Positions 1-10,651 of a DNA stretch of 64,000 bases are shown here, piece after piece. The DNA lies in the NCBI GenBank assembly GCA_016197405.1, contig JACPVR010000024.1:1-64000 (forward strand), read 5' to 3'. The notes below the pieces were generated by a model that saw nothing but the letters and a program-made list of their open reading frames with translations, had not been told where the DNA came from and searched no databases. The DNA is from Mycobacterium sp. (GTDB taxonomy: Bacteria; Actinomycetota; Actinomycetes; Mycobacteriales; Mycobacteriaceae). Position 1 is the stretch's first letter; every line of letters starts with the position of its first letter. Both the position numbers and the translations under genes were made by a program.

Positions 1-105
1 ATAGCGACAGGGAAACGCCCGGACCCATCCCGAACCCGGAAGCTAAGCCTGTCAGCGCCGATGATACTACCCAACCCGGGTGGAAAAGTAGGACACCGCC
101 GAACA
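1..105 (+). rRNA. rrf: 5S ribosomal RNA, 3' part
   Basis: The window begins inside a 5S rRNA gene. The stretch around CCCATCCCGAACCCGGAAG and the end GTAGGACACCGCC are typical actinobacterial 5S sequence. About 10-15 nt of the 5' end lie outside. The exact 3' end is uncertain by a few bases. Since mycobacterial rRNA operons run 16S-23S-5S, the rest of an rrn operon should lie immediately to the left. Confidence 0.92.
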
Positions 106-112
106 CACACAC

Positions 113-146
113 AGAATCGCCCCCCACCACAATGGGGGGCGATTCT
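113..146 (+). terminator. intrinsic terminator of the rRNA operon
   Basis: A perfect 13-bp inverted repeat (AGAATCGCCCCCC / GGGGGGCGATTCT) with an 8-nt loop starts about 8 nt after the 5S rRNA and is followed by TAATTGT. It is strong enough to end rRNA transcription even without a pure T tract. Confidence 0.9.
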
Positions 147-194
147 AATTGTGCGCCTTTGTATTTCGTTTAATTCACCGGAATGGGCGCGCAA

Positions 195-224
195 TTGTCG
201 GTTAAACGGTGCTGGCCGTATCCT
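195..224 (+). promoter_or_regulatory. candidate promoter of the TPR-HAD-tlyA-nadK-recN unit
   Basis: TTGTCG at 195-200 and TATCCT at 219-224 are separated by 18 nt and lie between the rRNA terminator and the first coding gene. The predicted start is near 231. Only sequence resemblance supports it. Confidence 0.4.
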
Positions 225-254
225 GAACCCAAGGATTCGAGGCGAAAGGCGGCC

Positions 255-1097
255 GTGGCCGAGAACAGACAGGGCGGAGAGGGTGCACGTCGCCCCGCGC
301 GAGATGGCCGCGACAACCGCACCGGCCGCGACGGTGGGGCCCAGCGGGGCCGGCGTGACGGCGTCCCCACACGATCCGGTCCAGGCCGGGCGCGCCCATC
401 GCAGCCGCGCCACGATGGCGCCGGCGATGATCGCCCCCAGGGCCCGCGCATTCCCGACGATGTCGATGCCAAGCAGCTCGCCCCGGAAATCCGCCGCGAA
501 CTGATCACCCTCGACAAGAGCACCGCCGACTACATCGCCAAGCATCTTGTCGCCGCGGGTACGTTGCTCGACGAGGACCCACAGGCCGCCCTCGCCCACG
601 CGCAGGCTGCCCGCACCAGATCGGGACGTATCGCGGCGGTCCGCGAAGCCGTCGGCATTGCCGCCTATCACTGCGGTGACTGGGCTCAGGCCCTTTCAGA
701 ACTACGCGCCGCCCGGCGGATGGGCAGCAAGTCTGCGCTACTGCCCTTGATCGCCGATTGCGAACGGGGAGTGGGCCGCCCGGAGCGCGCGATCGAACTG
801 GCCCGCAGCACGGAGGCCGCCGAACTGACCGGTGACGATGCCGACGAATTGCGCATCGTGGTGTCCGGTGCCCGTGCCGACCTGGGCCAGTTTGAGCAGG
901 CGTTGGCGGTGCTCGCCTCACCGCCGCCCGATCCGACCCGCACCGGACAGACACCTGCACGGCTGAGCTACGCCTACGCCGATGCGCTGCTGGCCCTCGA
1001 GCGCAAGGACGAGGCCCTGCAGTGGTTCCTCAAGGCTGCCGAAGCCGATGTCGACGGCGTCACCGACGCCGAAGACCGCGTCTCCGAGCTCGCCTGA
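255..1097 (+). CDS. tetratricopeptide-repeat protein (Rv1691-like)
   Basis: This is a 280-residue soluble protein. The N-terminal 70 residues are rich in Arg, Gly and Asp and look disordered. The rest (from about DDVDAKQLAPEIRRELITLD) is helical with TPR-like repeats, for example the helix pairs around AAYHCGDWAQALSELRAAR and DALLALERKDEALQWFLKAAE. I chose GTG 255 because a GGCGAAAGG ribosome-binding sequence precedes it; an upstream ATG at 183 is open too but would add arginine-rich sequence with no ribosome-binding site. It is the first gene of a tight plus-strand unit, with the phosphatase starting 2 nt after its stop. The order matches Rv1691-Rv1692 of M. tuberculosis. No enzymatic motif is visible; TPR proteins usually act as scaffolds, and the partner is unknown. 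Confidence 0.85.
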   Translation: MAENRQGGEGARRPARDGRDNRTGRDGGAQRGRRDGVPTRSGPGRARPSQPRHDGAGDDRPQGPRIPDDVDAKQLAPEIRRELITLDKSTADYIAKHLVAAGTLLDEDPQAALAHAQAARTRSGRIAAVREAVGIAAYHCGDWAQALSELRAARRMGSKSALLPLIADCERGVGRPERAIELARSTEAAELTGDDADELRIVVSGARADLGQFEQALAVLASPPPDPTRTGQTPARLSYAYADALLALERKDEALQWFLKAAEADVDGVTDAEDRVSELA

Positions 1098-1098
1098 C

Positions 1099-2124
1099 GT
1101 GACGAGTTTCGTCACGCAGTACGACTGTCTGCTGCTCGATCTCGACGGCACGGTCTTCCGCGGGCATGAGCCCACCGAAGGTGCCGTCGACGCCCTCGAG
1201 CGCGCCGACGTCCGCACGCTCTACGTCACCAACAATGCCTCCCGCAGCGCCGACGACGTCGCCGCCCATCTGTGCGAACTGGGTTTCAGCGCCGTCGCCG
1301 ACGATGTCGTGACCAGCGCACAGACCGCGGCGCGGATGCTGGCCGAGCAGCTGCCGCCAGAAACCCGCGTCCTGATCATCGGAACCGAGGCGTTGGCCGG
1401 TGAGATCTCGGCCGTCGGGCTGGCGCCGGTGCGGTTGTTCAGCGACGATCCGGGCGCTGTCGTGCAGGGGCATTCGACCGAGACCGGCTGGGCCAACCTG
1501 GCCGAGGCGGCGCTGGCCATCCGGGCCGGTGCACTCTGGGTCGCTGCAAATGTCGACAAGACGCTGCCCTCGGAACGCGGCCTGCTTCCCGGGAACGGGT
1601 CGATGGTCGCGGCGCTGCGGACCGCCACCGACACCGAACCTCAGGTGGCGGGCAAGCCGTCGCCGGCGCTGATGGTCGATGCCCTGGCCCGCGGCGATTT
1701 CCGGACTCCGTTGGTGGTCGGCGACCGGCTCGACACCGATATCGCCGGCGCCCGGGCCGGGCAGCTGCCCAGCCTGATGGTGCTCACCGGCGTCAACTCG
1801 GCCCGCGACGCGGTGTTCGCCGTCGCCGCGCAACGCCCCGACTTCATCGGGCACGACCTGCGGACGCTGCACGCAGATCCGGCGTCGGTGGCCGTTGCGG
1901 CCCAGCCGGCCTGGGACGTGGAAGTGACCGGAAACCGGCTCACCGTCACCAGCGCAGGCACCGATTCCGGCGATGGCCTGGCGGTGGTGCGCGCAACCGC
2001 GCGGGCGCTGTGGGACGCGGCGCCGGACGGCCCGGGCGATCTCGAGGTCGTCGCCGGTGACGACACGGCACGCGATGCGCTGCAACGCTGGTCACTGCTG
2101 ACGAGTTCCGATCAGCTAGCGTGA
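1099..2124 (+). CDS. HAD-superfamily phosphatase (Rv1692-like, glycerol-3-phosphate phosphatase type)
   Basis: This 341-residue cytosolic enzyme has the HAD motif I DLDGTVFRG near residue 14, with both aspartates (nucleophile and acid/base). It also has the motif II threonine in LYVTNNAS, a lysine in VAGKPSPALM, and the motif IV acids in VVGDRLDTDIAGA. This is the NagD-like class II cap family. The M. tuberculosis homologue Rv1692 dephosphorylates glycerol 3-phosphate from phospholipid breakdown; that activity is inferred here from family and synteny. Start GTG 1099 gives VTSFVTQYDCLLLDLDG, just before the catalytic motif. The stop overlaps the start of the next small gene. Confidence 0.9.
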   Translation: MTSFVTQYDCLLLDLDGTVFRGHEPTEGAVDALERADVRTLYVTNNASRSADDVAAHLCELGFSAVADDVVTSAQTAARMLAEQLPPETRVLIIGTEALAGEISAVGLAPVRLFSDDPGAVVQGHSTETGWANLAEAALAIRAGALWVAANVDKTLPSERGLLPGNGSMVAALRTATDTEPQVAGKPSPALMVDALARGDFRTPLVVGDRLDTDIAGARAGQLPSLMVLTGVNSARDAVFAVAAQRPDFIGHDLRTLHADPASVAVAAQPAWDVEVTGNRLTVTSAGTDSGDGLAVVRATARALWDAAPDGPGDLEVVAGDDTARDALQRWSLLTSSDQLA

Positions 2125-2318
2125 ACACCGCAATGAGTACCGAACCCGAACAGATCCGCGACCGGGTGGCGGCGTTGCTCGCCGAACTGCCCGACATCGC
2201 ACCGAACTCCGAGGAGTCCGGTGCCGGCGACGATATCGATCTCGACGACGTCGCCCGCCTCCTGGGGCAGGCGCACGACGTTCTGGTGCAGGCGCTGGAA
2301 TCGGTCGAGAAGGACTGA
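2121..2318 (+). CDS. small acidic conserved protein (Rv1693-like)
   Basis: It encodes a 65-residue acidic protein (GDDIDLDDVARLLGQAHDVLVQALESVEKD at its end) with no signal peptide or membrane segment. The GTG start shares GTGA with the stop of the phosphatase, so translation is probably coupled. An alternative ATG lies four codons downstream at 2133. Its position between the phosphatase and tlyA is conserved in mycobacteria. The C-terminal half is predicted to be helical. Function unknown; the position suggests an accessory role. Confidence 0.8.
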   Translation: MNTAMSTEPEQIRDRVAALLAELPDIAPNSEESGAGDDIDLDDVARLLGQAHDVLVQALESVEKD

Positions 2319-2324
2319 GGCACC

Positions 2325-3134
2325 GTGACGCGGCGTACACGCGTTGACGCCGAGCTGGTCCGGCGTGGGCTGGCGCGGTCGCGGCAACAGGCAGCCGAAC
2401 TGATCGACGCGGGCCGCGTCTTCATCAACGGGATGCCGGCGTCCAAGCCGGCGACGGCCGTCGAGGTCGGCGCGGCATTGATCGTCGACGCCGGCGGCGA
2501 GCGCACCTGGGTTTCGCGCGGCGCACACAAACTCATCGGTGCCCTCGACAATTTCGGTATCGACGTCGCGGCACGCCGCTGCCTGGATGCGGGTGCCTCG
2601 ACGGGCGGGTTCACCGAGGTGCTGCTGGACCGCGATGCGGCCGAGGTGGTCGCCGTCGACGTCGGTTACGGACAGCTGGCGTGGTCGCTGCGGTCGGATC
2701 CACGCGTGCAGGTCATCGAACGCACCAACGTCCGCGAGCTCACGCCCGAGCAGATCGGCGGGCAGGTCGACGTCGTCGTCGCCGACCTGTCGTTCATCTC
2801 GTTGGCGACGGTGTTGCCGGCGCTGACCGCATGCGCTGGACCCGACGCCGATATCGTTCCCATGGTGAAGCCGCAGTTCGAGGTGGGCAAAGGACAGGTC
2901 GGTGCCGGCGGGGTGGTGGCCGAACCGGCGCTGCGTGCCGCCGCCGTCACCGCGGTCGCCCATCGGGCCGCCGAGCTGAACTGGCACACCGTCGGCGTCA
3001 CCGCGAGCCCGTTGCCCGGGCCGTCGGGCAATGTCGAGTACTTCCTGTGGCTGCGCGCCCGATGCGCGCATCCGCTGGCCGGTGAGGAACTGACAGCGGC
3101 CGTGGCCCGAGCCGTCGACGAGGGACCGCAATGA
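2325..3134 (+). CDS. tlyA: 16S/23S rRNA (cytidine-2'-O)-methyltransferase TlyA
   Basis: TlyA methylates the 2'-O of one cytidine in 16S and one in 23S rRNA, and its loss gives capreomycin resistance in mycobacteria. The 269 residues hold an N-terminal S4 RNA-binding domain (residues 3-60, with RRGLARSRQQAAELIDAG) and a Rossmann methyltransferase domain. The S-adenosylmethionine loop DAGASTGGF is at 88-96, the catalytic-type lysine in GAHKL near residue 69, and VVADLSFISL and MVKPQFE follow. Start GTG 2325. The stop overlaps nadK by ATGA, which suggests coupled translation. Confidence 0.96.
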   Translation: MTRRTRVDAELVRRGLARSRQQAAELIDAGRVFINGMPASKPATAVEVGAALIVDAGGERTWVSRGAHKLIGALDNFGIDVAARRCLDAGASTGGFTEVLLDRDAAEVVAVDVGYGQLAWSLRSDPRVQVIERTNVRELTPEQIGGQVDVVVADLSFISLATVLPALTACAGPDADIVPMVKPQFEVGKGQVGAGGVVAEPALRAAAVTAVAHRAAELNWHTVGVTASPLPGPSGNVEYFLWLRARCAHPLAGEELTAAVARAVDEGPQ

Positions 3135-4054
3135 CCCGTGAACGGACCATCCTGCTGGTGGTACACACCGGCAGGGACGAAGCCACCGAAGTCGCGCGAC
3201 GCGTCGAGAAAGTGTTGAGCGACAACGAGATCGGCTTACGCGTGCTGTCGGCAGAGGCGGTCGACCGCGGTTCGCTGCACCTGGCCCCGGACGATATGCG
3301 GGCCCTCGGCGTCGAGATCGACGTCGTCGACGCCGACGAGAATGCCGCACAGGGCTGCGAACTGGTCCTGGTGCTCGGCGGCGACGGCACCTTCCTGCGG
3401 GCCGCCGAACTGGCCCGCAATGCCGGCATCCCGGTGCTGGGGGTCAACCTGGGCCGGATCGGGTTCCTGGCCGAAGCCGAAGCCGACGCCATCGATTCGG
3501 TGCTCGCGCATGTCATCGAGCGGCGCTACCGCGTCGAGACCCGGATGACGCTGGATGTCGCGGTGCGGGTCAAGGGCGAGGTCGTCGACCGCGGCTGGGC
3601 CCTCAACGAGGCCAGCCTGGAGAAGGGCCCGCGGCTCGGTGTGCTCGGCGTCGTCGTGGAGATCGACGGCAGACCGGTGTCGTCGTTCGGTTGCGACGGT
3701 GTGCTGGTGTCCACCCCGACGGGGTCCACGGCCTACGCCTTCTCCGCGGGCGGACCGGTGGTGTGGCCCAACCTCGAGGCGATTCTGGTGGTACCGAACA
3801 ATGCGCACGCGCTGTTCGCCCGGCCGATGGTCACCAGCCCGGAGTCGATGATCGCGATCGAGATCGAAGGCGACGGTCATGACGCGATGGTGTTCTGCGA
3901 CGGCCGGCGCGACATGGTGCTGCCCGCAGGGGGCCGCCTCGAGGTGACCCGCTGCGGCACGCCGGTGAAGTGGGTTCGTCTCGACAGCGCGCCGTTCACC
4001 GATCGCCTGGTGCGCAAGTTCCGGCTGCCGGTCACCGGATGGCGGGGGCAGTAG
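3131..4054 (+). CDS. nadK: NAD kinase
   Basis: This 307-residue enzyme phosphorylates NAD to NADP, using ATP or polyphosphate in mycobacteria. The diagnostic GGDGT motif is in VLGGDGTFLRAAELAR. The NAD-binding region SFGCDGVLVSTPTGSTAYAFSAGGP and the C-terminal part with VFCDGRR are intact. It starts within the tlyA stop (ATGA) and ends 4 nt before recN, the usual mycobacterial tlyA-ppnK-recN order. Confidence 0.97.
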   Translation: MTRERTILLVVHTGRDEATEVARRVEKVLSDNEIGLRVLSAEAVDRGSLHLAPDDMRALGVEIDVVDADENAAQGCELVLVLGGDGTFLRAAELARNAGIPVLGVNLGRIGFLAEAEADAIDSVLAHVIERRYRVETRMTLDVAVRVKGEVVDRGWALNEASLEKGPRLGVLGVVVEIDGRPVSSFGCDGVLVSTPTGSTAYAFSAGGPVVWPNLEAILVVPNNAHALFARPMVTSPESMIAIEIEGDGHDAMVFCDGRRDMVLPAGGRLEVTRCGTPVKWVRLDSAPFTDRLVRKFRLPVTGWRGQ

Positions 4055-4058
4055 TCGC

Positions 4059-5825
4059 GTGCTGGTAGAGATCCGCATCGATTCGCTGGGCGCGATCAAG
4101 TCCGCGAATGCCGAATTCGATCGCGGCCTGACGGTGTTGACGGGCGAGACCGGCACCGGAAAGACCATGGTGGTCACCGGCCTGCATCTGCTCGGTGGAG
4201 CACGCGCCGACGCCAACCGGGTGCGCTCGGGTGCCGAGCGGGCCGTCGTCGAGGGCAGGTTCACCACCGCCGAACTGCCCGAGGCCGGCTCGGCCGCCAT
4301 CGACGAGATCCTGGACTCCACCGGCTCGGAACGCGACGACGACGGCAGCGTCATCGCATTGCGTTCGGTGAGCCGCGACGGTCCGTCGCGGGCCTACCTG
4401 GGCGGGCGCAGCGTCCCGGCCAAGTCGTTGAGCACCTTCACGTCGGCACTGTTGACGCTGCACGGGCAGAACGACCAGCTGCGGCTGATGCGTTCCGACG
4501 AGCAGCGTGCGGCCCTGGACCGGTTCGCCGATGTCACGGCTCGGCTGGAGCGCTACCGCAAGCTCCGGGACCAGTGGCTGGGTGCGCGCCGCGATCTGTT
4601 GGACCGCACCGCCCGGGCCCGCGAGCTCGCGCAGGAAGCCGATCGGCTGAAGTTCGCGCTCGAGGAGATCGACAGCGTCGCCCCGCAGCCCGGCGAGGAC
4701 GAGGCGCTGGTCGCCGATATCCGGCGCCTTTCCGAACTCGATTCGCTGCGGGAAGCCGCCGCGACGGCGCGTGCCGCACTGTCCGGTGCTGCCGATGACG
4801 CCGACGGCTCGGAGCTCACCGGATCGGCGGTCACCGCGATCGGTCAGGCCGTCACGGCGCTCGAGGGCACCGACGACGAGGCGCTGCGTGCACTGGGCGC
4901 GCAGCTCGGCGGTGCGCTGGCGGTGGTCGGTGACGTCTCCGGCGAGATCGGCGCCTTCCTGTCCGATCTGCCCAGTGACGCCAGCACGCTGGAGACCAAG
5001 CTGGCGCGTCAGGCCGAGTTGCGCACCCTGACCCGCAAATACGCCGCCGATGTCGACGGTGTGCTGGCGTGGGCCGCCGAATCCCGCGATCGGCTGGCGC
5101 AGCTGGATGTCTCCGAAGAGGCGCTGGCCGGGCTGGAACAGACCGTCAACGACGCGGCCGCCAAGCTGGTGACCGCGGCGGCCGAGCTGACCAAGGTGCG
5201 GACGAAGGCGGCCGGCGCGTTGGCCAAGGCGGTGACCGGTGAGCTGGCCGGACTGGCCATGGCCGACGCCGAGTTCCGGATCTCGGTAGGCCCGATCCCG
5301 GCGCAGGCGGGGGATTCCGCTCCGCTGGAGTTGCCGTCGGGGCAGCTGGTACATGCCGGCTCCGACGGTGTCGACCAGGTCGAATTCGGCTTCACGGCGC
5401 ATCGCGGCAGCACGGTGTTGCCGCTGACCAAGAGCGCATCCGGCGGTGAGCTGTCGCGCGTCATGCTGGCGCTCGAGGTGGTGCTGGCGGTCTCGACCGA
5501 AGGCACCACGATGGTCTTCGACGAGGTCGACGCCGGTGTGGGCGGTCGCGCGGCGGTGCAGATAGGCCGGCGGCTGGCGCGGCTGGCGCGCACTCATCAG
5601 GTCATCGTGGTCACGCACCTGCCGCAGGTGGCGGCCTATGCCGACAGCCACCTGATGGTCGAGGCGCAGGGCCGCGACGGCGCCAGCGGGGTGCGGCTGC
5701 TCGATGCCGACGCGAGGGTCGCCGAACTGGCCCGCATGCTGGCCGGGCTGGGCGAATCCGATACCGGGCGGGCGCATGCCCGCGAACTGCTGGACGCCGC
5801 TCGGCAGGATCGCAACGAGGCCTGA
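4059..5825 (+). CDS. recN: DNA repair protein RecN
   Basis: RecN is an SMC-like ATPase acting at DNA double-strand breaks. The 588 residues show Walker A GETGTGKT (29-36), a long central helical region (about 150-370) rich in Ala, Arg and Glu as expected for the coiled coil, the ABC signature SGGELSRVMLALE and Walker B TMVFDEVDAGVGG. Length and order of motifs are normal. GTG 4059 gives MLVEIRIDSLGAI, the usual N-terminus. No LexA box is visible upstream, so it is probably read from the promoter of the tlyA unit. Confidence 0.96.
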   Translation: MLVEIRIDSLGAIKSANAEFDRGLTVLTGETGTGKTMVVTGLHLLGGARADANRVRSGAERAVVEGRFTTAELPEAGSAAIDEILDSTGSERDDDGSVIALRSVSRDGPSRAYLGGRSVPAKSLSTFTSALLTLHGQNDQLRLMRSDEQRAALDRFADVTARLERYRKLRDQWLGARRDLLDRTARARELAQEADRLKFALEEIDSVAPQPGEDEALVADIRRLSELDSLREAAATARAALSGAADDADGSELTGSAVTAIGQAVTALEGTDDEALRALGAQLGGALAVVGDVSGEIGAFLSDLPSDASTLETKLARQAELRTLTRKYAADVDGVLAWAAESRDRLAQLDVSEEALAGLEQTVNDAAAKLVTAAAELTKVRTKAAGALAKAVTGELAGLAMADAEFRISVGPIPAQAGDSAPLELPSGQLVHAGSDGVDQVEFGFTAHRGSTVLPLTKSASGGELSRVMLALEVVLAVSTEGTTMVFDEVDAGVGGRAAVQIGRRLARLARTHQVIVVTHLPQVAAYADSHLMVEAQGRDGASGVRLLDADARVAELARMLAGLGESDTGRAHARELLDAARQDRNEA

Positions 5826-5931
5826 CTGCCGATTGCGGGAATGTTGCAGATATGACGCAATGTGACTTCTGTGGCTGATGTTACGGCGCGCCTCCCATGT
5901 TCATCCGGTATCGGCCGACAGAATCGGCGCC

Positions 5932-7116
5932 ATGCGGATGGCAGCGCTTCTCACTCGTAATGGCAACACCAAGCCCGGTGTGATCGGCACCGCGCGAGTC
6001 GATCGGGACATCGACCGGCTCCTGCAGCGGCTGGAACCGGGCGACATCGTCGTACTCGACGTCCTCGATATCGACCGGGTGACCGCGGACGCTCTGGTCG
6101 ACGCGCAGGTCGCCGGTGTCGTCAACGCGTCCACCTCGATCTCCGGCCGCTATCCCAACCTGGGCCCAGAGGTGCTGGTGGGCAACGGCATCACCCTTAT
6201 CGACGATGTCGGCCCCGACGTCTTCAAGAAGGTCAAGGACGGCGCACGCGTCCGGCTCTACAACGGTGGCGTCTACAACGGTGACCGTCGCCTGATCCTG
6301 GGCACCGAGCGCAGCGACGAAGAAGTCTCCGAGCTCATGCACGAGGCCAAGAGCGGTCTGGTTGCGCATCTGGAAGCCTTCGCGGGCAACACCATCGAAT
6401 TCATCCGCAGTGAGAGCCCGCTGCTGATCGACGGCGTCGGCATTCCCGACATCGATGTCGACCTGCGCCGCCGCCACGTCGTAGTGGTGGCCGAGGAGCC
6501 CTGCGCCGCAGCCGATCTCAAAGCGCTCAAGCCTTTCATCAAGGAGTACCAGCCGGTGCTCATCGGCGTCGGCACCGGTTCGGACGTGCTACGCAAAGCC
6601 GGTTACCGTCCGCAGCTGATCGTCGGCGACCCCGGCCAGATCACCGCCGAGTCCCTCAAATGCGGTGCGCAGGTTGTGCTTCCCGCCGATGCCGACGGCC
6701 ACGCACCGGGCCTGGAACGCATTCAGGACCTCGGAGTGGGCGCCATGACCTTCCCGGCGGCGGGCTCGGCGGCCGACCTCGCGCTGCTGCTGGCCCACCA
6801 CCACGGCGCGTCGTTGATCGTCACGGCCGGCCACACCGCCAGCATCGAGGAGTTCTTCGACCGCTCGCGCCAGCAGAGCAATCCCTCGACATTCCTGACC
6901 CGGCTCAAGGTGGGCGAGAAGCTCGTCGACGCCAAGGCCGTTGCCACGCTGTACCGCAGCCGGATCTCCGGCAGCTCGATCGCCCTGCTGGTGCTGGCGA
7001 TGCTGGTGGCCGTCATCGTCGCGCTGTGGGTGTCGCAGGCCGACACCGTCGTCATCGATTGGATTGTGCAGTACTGGAACAAGGTCGTGACCGTGGTCCA
7101 GGGCTGGATTACCTAG
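5932..7116 (+). CDS. steA: septum-associated membrane protein SteA (Rv1697-like)
   Basis: It encodes 394 residues with a thiamin-pyrophosphokinase-like fold, as in IVGDPGQITAESLKCGAQVVLPADADGH. One transmembrane segment lies near the C-terminus (SGSSIALLVLAMLVAVIVAL). In Corynebacterium, SteA and SteB form a complex at the division septum that supports cell separation. I chose ATG 5932 (MRMAALLTRNGNTKPG) because it matches the family N-terminus; an open upstream ATG at 5878 adds 18 unlike residues. Thirteen nt separate it from steB, so the pair is one operon. Confidence 0.92.
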   Translation: MRMAALLTRNGNTKPGVIGTARVDRDIDRLLQRLEPGDIVVLDVLDIDRVTADALVDAQVAGVVNASTSISGRYPNLGPEVLVGNGITLIDDVGPDVFKKVKDGARVRLYNGGVYNGDRRLILGTERSDEEVSELMHEAKSGLVAHLEAFAGNTIEFIRSESPLLIDGVGIPDIDVDLRRRHVVVVAEEPCAAADLKALKPFIKEYQPVLIGVGTGSDVLRKAGYRPQLIVGDPGQITAESLKCGAQVVLPADADGHAPGLERIQDLGVGAMTFPAAGSAADLALLLAHHHGASLIVTAGHTASIEEFFDRSRQQSNPSTFLTRLKVGEKLVDAKAVATLYRSRISGSSIALLVLAMLVAVIVALWVSQADTVVIDWIVQYWNKVVTVVQGWIT

Positions 7117-7129
7117 GAGCAAGTGGGCA

Positions 7130-8071
7130 GTGATTTCTCTTCGCCAGCACGCAATTTCACTGGCCGCGGTATTCCTGGCGCTGGCCGTCGGCGTGGTCCT
7201 GGGCTCCGGGCTGCTGTCGGATACATTGCTGTCCGGCATGCGCGACGAGAAGCGCGATCTGCAGGGTCAGATCAACGATCTCAACAACGATAAGAACGCG
7301 CTGAACGAAAAGCTCGGCGCGGCAGATGATTTCAATGTGCAGATGGCTCCGCGGATAGTGCACGACGCGCTGGCGGCGAAATCGGTACTGCTGATCCGCA
7401 CTCCGGACGCCAACGCCGACGATCTCAAGGCGATGGACCGGTTGGTGACCCAGGCCGGTGCGACGGTGTCGGGAACCCTGGCACTGACCCAGGAGTTCGT
7501 CGACGCCAACTCCGCGGAGAAACTGCGCTCGGTGGTCAACTCCGCGATCCTGCCGGCAGGCACGCAGCTGAGCACGACGCTGGTCGACCAGGGCTCACAG
7601 GCCGGCGACCTGCTGGGTATCACGATGCTGATCGACCGCAAACCCAACGCACCCGCCGTCGACGACGCACAGCGTCAGACCGTGCTGGCGGCGCTGCGCG
7701 AAACCGGCTTCGTGTCCTATGACGGTGACTCGCTGGGTGCGGCGAATGCCTCGGTGATCGTCACCGGGGGAGCCCTCGGTGACGATGCCGGCAACCAGGG
7801 TGCCACGGTGGCGCGGTTCGCCGCGGCGATGGCCCCGCACGGCTCGGGCACGGTGCTGGCCGGACGCGACGGCTCGGCGACGGGCACCGCCGCGGTGGCC
7901 GTCACACGCTCCGATGCCGCGCTGGCCTCGACGGTGAGCACCGTCGACGACATCGGCGCCGAATCCGGCCGCATCACCACGGTGCTGGCCCTGCAGAATC
8001 TCGGTGCCGGCGACCCCGCCGGCCAGTACGGCATCGGCCAGGGCGCCACCGCCCTCACCGTCACGCAATAA
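7130..8071 (+). CDS. mctB: SteB / copper transporter MctB (Rv1698-like)
   Basis: This 313-residue envelope protein has one N-terminal membrane segment (HAISLAAVFLALAVGVVLGSG), then a short coiled coil (RDEKRDLQGQINDLNNDKNALNEKL) and an extracytoplasmic domain. M. tuberculosis MctB limits copper build-up and was proposed as an outer membrane channel; the corynebacterial homologue SteB partners SteA at the septum. The coiled coil fits the complex-forming role. Start GTG 7130, after GAGCAAGTGGGCA. Confidence 0.92.
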   Translation: MISLRQHAISLAAVFLALAVGVVLGSGLLSDTLLSGMRDEKRDLQGQINDLNNDKNALNEKLGAADDFNVQMAPRIVHDALAAKSVLLIRTPDANADDLKAMDRLVTQAGATVSGTLALTQEFVDANSAEKLRSVVNSAILPAGTQLSTTLVDQGSQAGDLLGITMLIDRKPNAPAVDDAQRQTVLAALRETGFVSYDGDSLGAANASVIVTGGALGDDAGNQGATVARFAAAMAPHGSGTVLAGRDGSATGTAAVAVTRSDAALASTVSTVDDIGAESGRITTVLALQNLGAGDPAGQYGIGQGATALTVTQ

Positions 8072-8080
8072 CCCCCTTCC

Positions 8081-8104
8081 CCGCCGAAACGCACGTTTGG
8101 GCGG
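8081..8104 (+). terminator. hairpin after steB
   Basis: CCGCCGAAAC-GCAC-GTTTGGGCGG forms a 10-position stem broken only by one G-G mismatch. It starts 10 nt after the mctB stop and has no T tract. It may slow transcription or protect the 3' end of the steA-mctB mRNA. Confidence 0.5.
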
Positions 8105-8195
8105 ACAAGTGCGAGTGCAGCTCACCCGTACGTCGATCTCGGTGCTCGGTGGCCCGCCGCGCGGCGCGTCTTACGCAGGTTGTCGGGGTCGGTGT

Positions 8196-8201
8196 TAGGG
8201 T
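8196..8201 (+). promoter_or_regulatory. candidate -10 box of pyrG
   Basis: TAGGGT matches the mycobacterial TANNNT -10 consensus and lies 58 nt before the pyrG start. No convincing -35 is visible (the best is TTACGC at 8171-8176, 19 nt upstream). The transcript would begin near 8208-8212 with a roughly 50-nt leader. Confidence 0.45.
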
Positions 8202-8216
8202 GAACTTCCGTGGGTC

Positions 8217-8242
8217 AGCAGGCCCAGCTAGCCCTGCTTTTT
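8217..8242 (+). terminator. terminator-like hairpin in the pyrG leader (candidate attenuator)
   Basis: AGCAGG (8217-8222) pairs with CCTGCT (8233-8238), and a run of five T ends at 8242. The hairpin sits between the candidate -10 box and the GGAGG ribosome-binding site, where it would stop transcription before pyrG. An alternative pairing, TGGG (8211-8214) with CCCA (8223-8226), would put the 5' arm of the terminator in a loop, so the two structures exclude each other. Confidence 0.5.
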
Positions 8243-8259
8243 AGCCACGGAGGTTGTTC

Positions 8260-10018
<1,759 letters not shown>

Positions 10019-10026
<8 letters not shown>

Positions 10027-10651
10027 ACACGAGTTCGAAACACTCGACAGCGAAACCGTTTTCGTCGGCAACATCTTCGCGGTACGTACCGACGAGGTGT
10101 CCATGCCCAACGACACCACCGCACGCCGCGATGTCATCGAGCACTACGGCGCGGTTGCCGTGGCGGCCCTCGACGACGACGGCAAGATCGTGCTGGTCTA
10201 TCAGTACCGGCACGCCCTGGGCCGACGGCTGTGGGAACTGCCCGCCGGGCTGCTCGATGTCGGCGGCGAGGCGCCGGAGCTCACCGCGGCGCGCGAGCTC
10301 GAAGAGGAGGTCGGTCTGGCCGCCGGGCATTGGAGCGTGCTCGTCGACCTGGCGTCCACGCCGGGCTTCACCGATGAGAGTGTGCGGGTCTTCCTGGCCA
10401 GCGGGCTGACCGAGATCGGACGCCCGGAGGCCGACCACGAGGAAGCCGATATGACGGTCGAGCGGTTCGCGCTGGCCGACGCGGTCCAGATGGTGTTCCG
10501 TGGCGAGATCGTCAACGCCACCACGGTCGCCGGAATCCTCGCGGTGCAGGCCGTGCACCAAGGACTCGCCGAACTGCGTCCGGTCAACGCGCCGTGGCCG
10601 GACCGGCCGACGAAATTCGCGCAGCGGCGTGCGGCGAAAGACGGGTCGTGA
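10019..10651 (+). CDS. NUDIX hydrolase, ADP-ribose pyrophosphatase type (Rv1700-like)
   Basis: This 210-residue enzyme is predicted to split ADP-ribose into AMP and ribose 5-phosphate. The Nudix box GGEAPELTAARELEEEVGL carries all the metal-binding glutamates. The length, and position between pyrG and xerD, match Rv1700. Translation starts at GTG 10019 inside the end of pyrG, and its stop is shared with the xerD start (GTGA), so pyrG-nudix-xerD is one coupled unit. Confidence 0.93.

Noticed and set aside
4032..5777. A 581-codon open frame opposite recN
   Set aside because: Antisense shadow of recN; composition is low-complexity and no motif is present.
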